Source: Monosporascus cannonballus (Eukaryota > Ascomycota > Sordariomycetes > Xylariales). From it: DNA of 64,000 bases. Shown one piece after another: positions 38,506-47,719 of this stretch (positions are counted from its first letter, which is position 1; each line of letters starts with the position of its first letter). The position numbers and the translations under genes are program-made. The notes beneath the pieces are model-generated. The model searched no databases and was not told the DNA's origin. It saw nothing but the letters and a program-made list of their open reading frames with translations. The DNA is taken from the NCBI GenBank assembly GCA_004154925.1, contig QJNS01000294.1, positions 1 to 64,000 on the forward strand, written 5' to 3'.

Positions 38506-39896
38506 CAGTAAGAGTGCAAAAGTCTCGATAAATTTCTACACGCTCTATAAAAACGCTTATTTCATTCATTTTAACGCCAACACTCTTTATACTTTAGTCA
38601 TAAGTAGATAGCCTAATTTGGGTCCAATTGCTTCGCGAAAAAAATGGTCACTTTATACAAGAACGAGATAAAAGTTCGAAAAGAATTTAGGTGACGGTTT
38701 TACAAAAATCGCGAAAAAATACGGAATGTCCTTATTACCGTCTGGGGCGTCTGTGATCGTTATACGCGTCAAAATTTAACCCAATTTTCGTTACGTTCGG
38801 GTTGCTTATATAAATTTCGGCCGGTTTATAAAAAGTATTTATTGCGATTAATTAATTTTAATTTTTTTAAATTTATTAATAAATTTAACGAATCATATTA
38901 TTTATATATTTTATATATATTTTAACGTAAAAGTTTTGCTAGAAAGAGATAATAAATTTATATATATTTTAACGTTTATTTTTAATTTCGGAATATACGA
39001 AATAAAAGTTTTTTTGAACTTTAAAATATCGCAATAAACCTTTCGAATAATACCGAAGACTTTTATTTAACGACGGAATAAATATAAACCGTAATTACGG
39101 TAAACGAGCGTAATAGGTTTTCCGTCGAAAAGGTTTTTAATATGTTATTTTTTATTTAAATTACTACGCTAATTAATAACCGTTTTCTTTCAAACAAAAA
39201 ATCCCGTTTATTACTCGAATATATACAGCTCCGATATAAAAAAACTGGCCAAACGTAAATGTTTTAGGATAGTATCCGGTATGGAAAACGGAGCTTTTTA
39301 ATAGTTTTTAATAAAGATCCCGAAACCGCTCGGAACGGAATAATCGACCGCGTTTATCGTAATTACTTTAACAAATACCTCTCCGAATACCTTGATAACG
39401 ACTTTATCTTTATATAAGATAACGTTCTTGTTTATGTCGTTCGAATCGTAAAGGAATAACTTTAAAGGCAGACCGTCAAAATGCTAAAATAATCTTTATA
39501 TTTTCCCGATTTTAACTTTATCGAAAACGTATAAAAGCTGCTAAAAGAACGTATTTAAAAAAAGAAACCGAAACTTAAGTTATTCGGTAATACGTAAGAA
39601 GCCCTAGATTTATTTATTGTTATTGTAATTACTATATAAGAGGAATTCGTAAAAGCTATGCTAAATAATCTAATAAATAATATATTAAGAAAGATCGAAG
39701 CTATAATTGTAATTCAGAGCTGGTATACGAAATATTAAAATAGCTTACCGTATGCGCAATTTATTTATTTATAAGCGATTAAAATCGTTAGCAATTTTAT
39801 TAAGAATTGGTGGAAAAACGTATAAGTGAAGTTGTGAAGATAGTGGTTGGAAATATGGGGTGTGGAGACTAAACCTAGACTTTTGCACCCCGACTG
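38506..39896 (+). mobile_element. Tc1/mariner DNA transposon relic
   Basis: A 1,391-bp element. The left end is CAGTAAGAGTGCAAAAGTCT. The right end, read in reverse complement, is CAGTCGGGGTGCAAAAGTCT. The flanking TA is duplicated at 38,504-38,505 and 39,897-39,898. Inside is a RIP-degraded transposase. Insertion is into LTR copy A6. The outermost ends are less mutated than the centre. Confidence 0.92.
39000..39760 (+). pseudogene. Tc1/mariner transposase relic
   Basis: In-frame fragments of the DDE transposase are legible. FIFI-stop-DN at about 39,401-39,423 corresponds to the second catalytic Asp region. PDFNFIENV at about 39,505-39,531, followed by KLLKERI, corresponds to the conserved block that carries the third acidic residue. 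Stops at former CAA/CAG/TGG codons inactivate it. Start and end are approximate. Confidence 0.85.
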
Positions 39897-39984
39897 TAAA
39901 CCCGTACGACTTAGGTTTAATAATTGGTTAAACCGCCTAGCCGCCACATTATGTCAGTAACAAATTTACCATATCTTCAATATA

Positions 39985-40150
39985 TTGAAGCTGGATACAA
40001 AAGATTTACCTCGCGCTCTGCATGTGCGAATTGCTCCACGTCCGGCCGAAGGTAGTGCGCCTGGAAAACCTGGGCCGGCAGCAGTACCCCATGCGCTCGT
40101 AGCGCAAGTCCGCCGGCGCCCACCCGTCGTGGCCCCTAGTCCATGGATTG
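39985..40150 (-). other. Possible gene fragment at block edge
   Basis: GC-rich sequence immediately outside the AT block. On the minus strand one frame gives GVLLPAQVFQAHYLRPDVEQ and is open for about 45 codons, and its composition is protein-like. No start, stop or family is recognisable. It may be the remnant of a gene cut by transposon insertion. Confidence 0.3.
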
Positions 40151-40407
40151 TCCATCGGTATTCCTTGCATCCCTATTCAAAATCTTCGCATTCCACGACG
40201 CCGGCAGTCCGTCCTCTACACTGCAACCCAATTCTTCCGTCGTCTTTACGATGGGGTCTCGAAGCGATATACTGCCAAATATATAAGTATATATTGACCC
40301 CGTTCGGACCTGCCCAAAATGATGAGCGGGGAACCGAATACAAAGGTCCCCCTGAGGGTCACCCAGAATCTCCTGATCTCGAATAGCAGGATCATTTGTT
40401 CATGATA

Positions 40408-40461
40408 TGGTCCTCTGGCGGGTTATCGTAGTCAGAGGCCTTGCCATTGGGCTAAAGGACC
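40408..40461 (-). pseudogene. tRNA-Arg(ACG)-like relic lacking the T arm
   Basis: On the minus strand the sequence begins GGTCCTTTAGCCCAATGG (acceptor strand plus a box A-like D arm). It continues with an anticodon arm CTCTGACTACG and ends CAGAGGACCA. GGTCCTT can pair with GAGGACC, and CCTCTG with CAGAGG, but these two pairings compete, and no variable region or T arm (GGTTCGA) is present. It resembles a fungal tRNA-Arg from which the 3' third has been lost. Chance similarity cannot be excluded. Confidence 0.4.
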
Positions 40462-41135
40462 GGAGCAGCGTCTTAGGCTTCCGAGCTGTATTTTAGGAGG
40501 CTTTCAAGTTGAACTCTAGGCCCGTAAGCTAACCCACATCTAGAGACAAGTCGATACATTATAGTTATTAAGTCAACTCGCTTGGATAGGAACTTTCCGG
40601 GAAGTATCATCGGTTCCTTTACAACTACTAGTAAAAGTGGTCAATGCCGCGCTTAGTCGTGGGATGACTGGAAATCATCTTTTATTATAGCCTCCATATT
40701 CATTACTGTAGAGCTCTAGTTCGACTAAGTTGCAAACAGACTACTATACAAACCAAATGAACCTGGAATCGTCATTCGTCATCAGAACGGGCATGGATGA
40801 GGAGTCACTAGTCACGATAGGGGTCCGGTTAGCCTCTTTAACGTTTCAGGTCATTAAGAGCCGCATTCAGCAAGGTACTATCATTGCCAATCCAGCGTAT
40901 TCTGGGTGCATGCAGTTAAGGGGAACAATATGTGTGGCACCATGCACACAGCTGACCTCTCTATAAACAAGTTAAAGTTCCCACACAGAACGAAAACAGG
41001 GGTCGACATCCCCGCACCCCTTCCCCTATGCCTAATCAAGAAGGTGATTTTAGCCTTGCTAGAAATAGCAGTTGCCTACAAGAACAGTTGGCTACACAAC
41101 ACAGAATTAGGAGAGAAGGGCAATCACAACACAGC
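40462..41135. other. Intergenic, AT block to dynamin-like gene
   Basis: Nothing supported beyond the 3' flank of the dynamin-like gene. Confidence 0.55.
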
Positions 41136-44100
41136 CTAGGCCATGCCATCCTCATGTTCCTCCGCGACGGCGCCGTCCCTATCTGGGACGGGGTTCTGAG
41201 GCAAGTCCCTGACCCGAGAGCTGCCCCCGAGCGACTCCTCCAGCTCCGAGATGGATGTAAGCGCCTTGGTGAGCTTCTTGATCTCGACCTTGAGCTGGTT
41301 GCGCTCCTTGGCGGTATTTTCGTCTTCCTCCAACAGTCTAGCAAAAGCGCTTCGGTCTGCTCAACGTAGTCACGTCAGTCGTCAGTCCGGGATACATGGG
41401 GGCGTTCATGGTCTTATTCAATCGCCTACCTGCAGTGCCTTCGATCCCGAGCTTCTGCTCCAGGAGGAGGTTGATCTGCCGCTCCTTGATGGCGCGAAAC
41501 AGGCTGCCGTTGATCGACAGGGTGGCGCTCTCCGCGAACCGGTGCGCGGCCGTCTTGTAGTAACCTCGCACGAACGCGGCTACCTGGACTTCGTTCCTGA
41601 ACTGATCCTCGCCGAGCTGGGGTAGGACGTTGGTCATGACGCGCCGCTCCTCCTTGGCCTCCTCGTCAGATAGCTCACGGGGGTCGTTGCGAATCGGAAT
41701 CGACAGGCGCTGCGCCGCGTCCAGGCGGTACAGGGCCCGCATCCTCGTCAAGTGGTCCAGCTCTTCCTGCTCGTGTAGGCTCGAGTAGGTCTCGTTCAGG
41801 GTGAACAGCGAGTAGGTCTCGAGGTTGTAGAGACCACGAAGCAGCCCTTCCTGGGATATCCCTTCCAAGACCAGGAACTCCTCCATGTGCGCCAGCGTCT
41901 CCTTGAAGATCAGCCGTCTCTGGAGATTCTCGAGAGACTCCCAGAGAGCGCTTTCAATTGCTTTGCCCAGAAGCGTCATTGTTTTCTCTAGGTAGAATAC
42001 CATGGGGCCCTCCCATCTCCGAATGGCGTCGAGAGCCAGGCTCTCGTAGACTTCGATCGGCACGATTGATCGAACGCCTGGGCGGGTCCTATCCTCGATC
42101 TTCCGTCGGATATCGGGTAGACTGATCAGAACGGGGTTGTCGAGGAACTTTTGGAAGGGAGAGGCCGCCTTTTCGGAAGCTGGGCCATGGCTGACCGGTG
42201 GCCCACGGATGGGATTAGAGAAGGGCCTACCCTCCTGAGTCCTCAAGGGGCTTTCCTGGTCTTTCTTCGTTCTCCTATTTGCACGGATTGGGGACTCGGT
42301 AAGTAGCGAGTGCTTCCTCACTGAAGAAACCACCTCGATGTCTGAATCTTCTGTAACTTCGGTTAGCCGGATATCGGATCGGTCCTTGACGATGCAAGAG
42401 GGCTTCATGTCGAGGATGCACTCGTAAAACTGTTGCGACAGCTTCTTCCACTCCGAGTTGAGGGCGCTGCTTTCCATTGCCTGCTTCACCTGCAGCCAGA
42501 GATTATTCAAGCTCCTCCGCACCTCAAACTCGATATTCAGAGGAAGCTCGGGTAGTTCGAGGAGTCGGCCTTCAAGCGCCTCTCCGCGGATCTCGACCTG
42601 GTGCTTGATGTTCGGAAGGCTCTCCGAGAAGGCATCCCCCAGCTTTTCCGAGACGAAGGCTTTCAGGATCTCGATGCCAGTACGATTCGAATACTCGCGA
42701 AACTCAACCGGCCACCGACCAGTCTCGTCGCTGAAGAACTGCTTCTCGACTGAATTGGCAACTTCCAGGTGGTCGTTCTGTTTGCGCGAAGTGACGAAGT
42801 AACCGTGGCCGACGGTGTGCTTCTGCCCCTGCAGCATGAGAAGCCACTGGGATATGTTTCCAGAATCAGCTGGTAAGAGATCGGCTTTCGTTATGACACC
42901 GACTGTACGGTCTCGAGCCTTTGATTCGCGGATGATGCCGTACGAAAGCGAAAGTTCGGGGTCGGCATTCATCGGTACCGCCCATAGGATGATGGCTCGA
43001 GAGTGACTGATGTACTGTTTGCTAAGGTTTCGAACAACTTCCACAAGGTACTCATCTTTCTCCTGGCCAGGGGTGTTGAAGATACCCGGAAGGTCATAAA
43101 AGCTGAGATCAGGCCTGCAATACGTTAGTGATTCGTGTCTAAGCGAGGAACCTTCCGTTCGAAACTTGTGTGTTCCAAGGTGGCAGGTAGTTGACTGGTA
43201 GGTCAAAAAAGGCAACTTTACGCACTGGAAACACGTTAGCGTTGGATATAGAAACCAGGAGATTCCATCGAAAGGGAACCCGCAGTTCTTCGACGTGTTG
43301 CCGAGCTGTAAGGTCCTCACTAAGGTCTTATACATACCATGTTCGGTCCTTTGATCTCGAGCGAGACGATATTAGGCGAAAATTGCGCCTCTGTTTGTTC
43401 TGCTGCCTCGGCGAGCGTCTTCTCTTTGGCATAGATTCCTTCCTTCGGCACGAAGAGCTCGGGCCGGCGCCCGGGGTTAAGGGCGGCGATCTGCGCCCAG
43501 CGAAGAACATCCTCGATCTCCGACTTCTCGTAGATGGTCTTGAAGGGAGTCACGACCCGCTGTTGCCGCGCCCAGGGAGGGAACGGGTTCTGAGTGGTCA
43601 CGTCCTGCTTCGTGATAATCCGGTCGCTGGAGGGCAGCGAATATTCATAATCCTGCTGAAGCCACACGGTGCACGACCAGCGCGGCTCGGAGCTCCGCGA
43701 TAGACGGATGTGGATCGGGCAGCGGGTGCACACGCCTCCGCTGGCGGGAAGGCTTATCTCGGCTATGCCGGACATCAGGCTCGATTTCCCGGCCGACTGG
43801 TCGCCCACCAGCACCAGCTCCGGAAGTTCGACAACGTTGGAGACATCCAGTTGCTGGAGATCCGCGAGAGTGTCGTTGTAGGCTTTCAACTTCAGCCCGA
43901 TCTCGCTGAACGAGCTATGGACAAAAGTCCTGCTCTCCTGGGTGGCTGATGGGGCTGTCATGGTTCCCTGCTGGTTGTCGCTGTCGCTGCGCTTCAGTTT
44001 CTTGTTGACTACGGGGCCTGACACTCTATCGGCTAAATGGGTCGTTAGTTTAGGTGATAGTGGAGGAAGGATGTAATTAGGACTGACCACCGGCGCCATG

Positions 44101-44211
44101 AGAAGGCCGATTAGTACCGGAAGGAGCGGCCACGGGTGAAGGCTGGAAACCTGCCGGCGGCGATAGCGAGCGTTCCATCGTGCTGCTATCACGCGTGCGC
44201 TTCCGTGACAT
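41136..44211 (-). CDS. Dynamin-like GTPase
   Basis: Large GTPase of the dynamin/Mx superfamily, 907 codons. Such proteins oligomerise on and remodel membranes. Exons (minus): 44,088-44,211; 43,339-44,032; 41,430-43,114; 41,136-41,356. G1 is GDQSAGKSS at residues 118-126. The G2 Thr lies in CTRCP, G3 is DLPG at 280-283, and G4 is TKAD at 348-351. The middle domain is interrupted by a Ser/Arg/Pro-rich, probably disordered insert (about 515-590). The C terminus carries a GED-like helix and a coiled coil (TAKERNQLKVEIKKL). The first 41 residues come from a short exon with a basic start (MSRKRTRDSS). Introns at 44,033-44,087 and 41,357-41,429 are ordinary. The one at 43,115-43,338 is compound and restores GPNM-PDLSFYDLPG only if read as a stwintron. 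It is divergent from Dnm1 and Vps1 and belongs with the expanded fungal dynamin-like proteins of unknown cargo. Confidence 0.9.
43115..43338 (-). other. [D1,2] stwintron in dynamin-like gene
   Basis: A 224-base intervening sequence. The inner intron is 43,225-43,337 (113 bases; GTATGT...CGCTAACGTGTTTCCAG). Its removal joins G43338 to T43224 and creates the outer donor GTGCGT. The outer intron (111 bases) ends CACTAACGTATTGCAG at 43,115. Removing both gives codons AAC ATG CCT GAT CTC, the expected junction before the DLPG motif. Splicing from GTATGT straight to the last AG puts a TGA two codons later. Confidence 0.8.
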
Positions 44212-45827
44212 GCTTACTGGCGGTTAGTACTCTCATATAACCTAATCATGTAGGATATGCCTTCCCAACCCCTCGACCACGCTCTGGAGAACATACCTTG
44301 AGAAATACTTGAGCTTAATGATTTATTTGTATGTGTGGCAGAAGCAGAGAAACCAAAAGTTGGACAAACGCTGAAGCCTAGTTGGTGTCAGCAGTAAGGC
44401 ATGGAACTGACGAGGTTTAAGGCATCAGATTACAGTAATGATAAATCCCGGGGAAGGTATACTCAAGGTTCAGCAGCCAACATGACCTAATGATGAATCT
44501 TGGATGAACCTACAGGCTGTAAGAAAGATGTCCCCTCGTGTAGGGTTCTTTCCTCCCGGAGACGATGCGATTGATGCTAGTTGCGTGTTGCCCGCAAATA
44601 CTACCTGCTAAAGTGCACCGGCATGTCGGCCTGGCAAACAATAACTGCGAAGCGGGTAACTGCGCTTAGGGTAAAGCAATAACGCATCTCTAATATTAAT
44701 GGCAATGTTTCCAGGACAATGAACAATTTACTAAGGATGGCACGATATCCCAACTTTACAAGTGAATATTATCCATTTATCTGCTCTACGTTGATATTGA
44801 AGCAGGACTTCAGGCGAAATCTACTTAATGCAGCAATAGCCAAGGAAGAAAGAGTATCCAAGAAAACACTTCATCATCTCCGTAACGACCGTATGCTGCC
44901 CTAAGGCAAATCTGTCTCACATATCTTCACTGAGGAAGAGACAGTTGCGGCCCCGTGAAAGTCGTTTGTCTGTTCCATTGTTTTAGCCCAAGTGGATAGG
45001 AGAAAAGGAGTAAAGGTTCAAGTCATACAAATACACCTGTCTCTCACCGTGTTCTTTCATGGCGAGCCTTCCCATTGAACATTATGAGAAGCCTACAGAG
45101 GGAAGAGAAGCCTGCATCAAATGCTTGAGCAGGCATACCATGTTATACCCTTTGTCATGCATCAACCTCTCAATACAGCACGCGTAATCTATCATTGAGT
45201 CTCCTTCCAAACGAAGTCATCATCCATCTGTTATAACATCCTTTTACAGCCTTATCCGCAGTTAAGGAAAATACAGTTACGACTGTGCAGTCCCGTGACG
45301 CAAAGCGGTGCGAGACGTGACTTATAAGATTCTAGTCAGGCCATTAATCCCCGAATCAGTGGCTTCCTCGACGCGGCTCTTGAACGCGTCCAAGCTTTTC
45401 TTTCTTCGCCAATCGTTCGAATCCTTACATTATGTGATGGAGTTGAGCTGCAATATGCATGAGGCTTCGTTTATTAAAATGCCTAGGAGTTTTCGGCCTT
45501 TCAATGGTGCTTCGGATTTCGGCGGTCCGAGAGTCAATGTCGGGAGTACCGGATGAGCACTAGTACCAGGTAATATCTAATATTCGGATATACGCTAACC
45601 GTTTTTCGTGCCGAGTCTCGCCCCCAGCTTGGGTCCACCTTTTCCATTACCCGCTACTCAGGACCCACCTTCAAAAACCCACTCAGCCATCTTCCAGACC
45701 CGGGCTGCACGTATTAGTACCAGCGCACAGGCCTCCAGCCATCAACCCCAGAGCACAGAGCTCCTTTTCTCCGGTTACCAGGGGTAGTCTTGTCTTTCTC
45801 CGAGCACGGACGATGTAAACATAATAA
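44212..45827. other. Intergenic, divergent promoters of dynamin-like and RMP1 genes
   Basis: The two genes diverge from this 1.6-kb region, so it holds both promoters. I see no further gene, RNA or repeat. Short ORFs at 44,719 and 45,308 have no protein-like character. Confidence 0.55.
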
Positions 45828-46873
45828 ATGGCCACGCTCAAGACAGCCGCCGCCCCTAGCACCGGCGACGCCGGCGGCGGCAACAGCACGGGCAACGGCA
45901 CCTCCGGCGGCCCCGGCGACGATGCGAACAGATACCTGAGCGCGCTCGACGAGCTGCTCCCGCTGCAGCCGGTCCTCGCGGGCTTCAACCACCGCAACAG
46001 GAACCAGCACCGCGGGGCGCGGTGGTGGGGCGCGTTCGGCATGCTGCGGCGGCATGTGGGCAAGCTGGCGGACGAGCTCGACGTCGCGGCCGCTCGGTTC
46101 GCCAGGATGCTCCCGTCCTCCTCCGGCGCCAACGCCAAAGCCGGAACTAGCAACAGCAGCAGCAATAAGAAGAAGCGTAAGCGCGACGGCGAGACTGCCG
46201 GCGTTACTACCACCCCCCCCTTCGCGAGGGCCGACGAGCGCGCGAAGTGGCTGCGGGACGCGCTTGTGCCGAAGTGCTACCTGTACGTATTCATTCATCT
46301 CATTCGATCCGACCTCTTATCACCAGACTAACGTCGGAACGAACGCCCCGCAGCGCCTTCTCGCAGCTCGCGGCCGACAACCAGTTCGCGACCCTCGGCG
46401 TCGTACTTCTGGGCGTCCTGGCGCAGGTCCATGCGGCCTGCACGCGGCTCGTCGGGGAAGCGGCCGAGCCGGCATTGGCACCGCTGGCAGAAGCCGTGTC
46501 TGCATCATCGTTCGGCACTCCCACGACAGCCCTGGGGCCGTCTGCCGTCATTAGCCGCAGCAATCCCGGGCTGGCGACGGTGGCGGGCAAAGAGCCGGGA
46601 GGGACCGTGGTGTCGCGGGCGGAGGTCGCGAGGGTGGAGAAGCGGCGCAGGAAACAGCAGCAGGAGGAGGGATCAGCATCGCAACCTCCTCGTCCGAGCC
46701 GGCCGTCGGAGGACACGGCTGGGTCTACGCCGATAGTGGTGATGACGAGGGAGGGAAAGGAGAGGGCAAGAGACGCGGAGGAGCGGCCAAGGCTGCCGGC
46801 GCAGAAGAAGGCGACGAAGAAGAAGACTAAGAAGGGGGACGAGTTCGATAACCTCTTCAAGTCCCTCTTCTAA
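45828..46873 (+). CDS. RMP1: RNase MRP protein subunit RMP1
   Basis: Probable nucleolar subunit specific to RNase MRP, the ribonucleoprotein that cleaves pre-rRNA in ITS1. Two exons, 45,828-46,282 and 46,354-46,873, give 324 residues. The intron is GTACGT...CCGCAG with an ACTAACG branch site. Family signs: the conserved block FNHRNRNQHRGARWWGAFGM at about 53-72 followed by LRRH (RMP1-type N-x-x-N-Q-H-R and Trp-Trp), then KWLRDALVPKCYLAFSQLAA across the splice junction, and a short C-terminal acidic/hydrophobic end DEFDNLFKSLF preceded by Lys-rich tracts. Poly-Gly/Asn/Ser at the N terminus and KKKRKRD (a likely nuclear localisation signal) are low complexity. Third positions are strongly GC-biased, which makes long shadow ORFs in other frames. 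Confidence 0.82.
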
Positions 46874-47719
46874 GACCGTTGTTTCCGCAGGGGGGGTTTA
46901 CCGCTGTGTAGTACAAGATATACTGGCTAGAAGACAAGATAGGGTAGCAGTCGCTCCTGGACACTATCTATGGAAGGGATATTCGCGGATGCCATTTTTG
47001 AGACTATGAGGCGGACAATCATATGCGACTGATTGACACAATACCTGCAAGGACCCAATTACGGCTTACAACTGGTTAGAAACGGGCGTCACAGCTGTCT
47101 CTCTCAGGTACCTGGCTCCAAACGGAGCTTTTCTTTCCAGCTCAGACGAGATTATCTATCGACGTAGAGCACTCTTCCAGACACCTGACTATACTGCCCG
47201 ATATATTGAATACATTTATGCTACGTAAGTGCGAAGAGTCTTGTGAGCGCATCCAAGGGCAGTACTACGACATCCACCCACTCTCAGACTCAACGAACAA
47301 AAAGCTATCACAGCCAAGCCTGATAAACATCCCGCCCGATCAAAAGGGCTCAGGCCCCAAGCCAGCATAACTCCAGCTGTAACTTTTTCGGTTTATTTTT
47401 CTGCAAACCTCCAATACTACGTAATAGTTCTCGTACAGGCTTTCCTTAAAATAAAAAGAACAGGGGGCGAATACGCCCGTTCACCTCGCACTTCCAAAAC
47501 GCCGTCTTCTCTGGGCATTCGAATGGTACCTAGTCCGTGCTAGCTTCCACCTCTCGTGAGCCCCATTAAGCGCAATCGCTGTTTGTTGCGCAAGAGGAAG
47601 CTCCGACTGGGAAAACTTCGGTCTCGACGAAGTGTACGAACAGGGGCGTTCCAGGACGTAATCAAGATCAGCGTCACGCGTTACGGAGGTTCGGCCCTGG
47701 TCGGATCTGGACCCGTCCA
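46874..47719. other. Intergenic between convergent RMP1 and TUP1 genes
   Basis: RMP1 (plus) and the Tup1 gene (minus) converge here, so it contains both 3' flanks. No gene or repeat is supported. Confidence 0.55.

Larger units (their letters stand above)
25058..39956 (+). mobile_element. Possible third LTR element, interrupted by relic 2
   Basis: LTR copies A3 (25,058-25,457) and A6 (38,166-39,956, itself split by a Tc1/mariner element) lie in the same orientation. The DNA between them, once Gypsy relic 2 is removed, is about 5.5 kb, a normal internal length. Sequence right of relic 2 (37,694 onward, TTTTTACGAAAAATC..AACGATATAAACG) resumes the repeat that stops at 30,455, judging from the uninterrupted copy near 23,060. 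A degenerate plus-strand reverse transcriptase is suggested at 28,060-28,380. This reconstruction is an inference from direct repeats. Confidence 0.5.
38166..39956 (+). repeat. 400-bp-family LTR, copy A6, split by Tc1/mariner
   Basis: LTR halves 38,166-38,505 and 39,897-39,956 join across the inserted element into about 398 bp. The join (TTATTAATATA then AACCCGTACGACTTAGG) matches the uninterrupted copy near 25,393 (TTATTAATATAAATTCGTACG). Confidence 0.8.
12150..39960. other. RIP-degraded AT-rich transposon block
   Basis: About 28 kb of very AT-rich sequence with sharp edges and no intact ORF. Residual C is found mainly in CpG and CpT contexts, while CpA and TpG are scarce and TpA is abundant. 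That is the pattern expected from RIP acting on CpA. Translation still reveals reverse transcriptase, integrase and transposase relics broken by stop codons at former TGG, CAA and CAG codons. It is probably heterochromatic. Sub-features are listed separately. The stretches 12,150-12,725 and 20,243-21,180 could not be assigned. Confidence 0.93.

Noticed and set aside
12150..39960. Mitochondrial DNA insertion or mitochondrial contig
   Set aside because: AT-richness alone suggests it, but LTR pairs, Gypsy pol relics, a TA-flanked transposon and transition-biased copies show RIP'd nuclear repeats.
12150..39960. Centromere
   Set aside because: AT-rich RIP'd repeats are compatible with it, but so are ordinary dispersed islands; 28 kb is small and nothing in sequence alone is diagnostic.
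43196..43224. 29-base exon between two ordinary introns in the dynamin-like gene
   Set aside because: Keeps the frame but inserts about ten residues next to the conserved DLPG motif and needs a weak donor GTCAAC; the stwintron gives the exact family junction. Kept as the competing model.
45714..46298. 194-codon minus-strand ORF opposite RMP1
   Set aside because: Ala/Arg/Gly-rich shadow; the plus-strand gene has an intron and family motifs.
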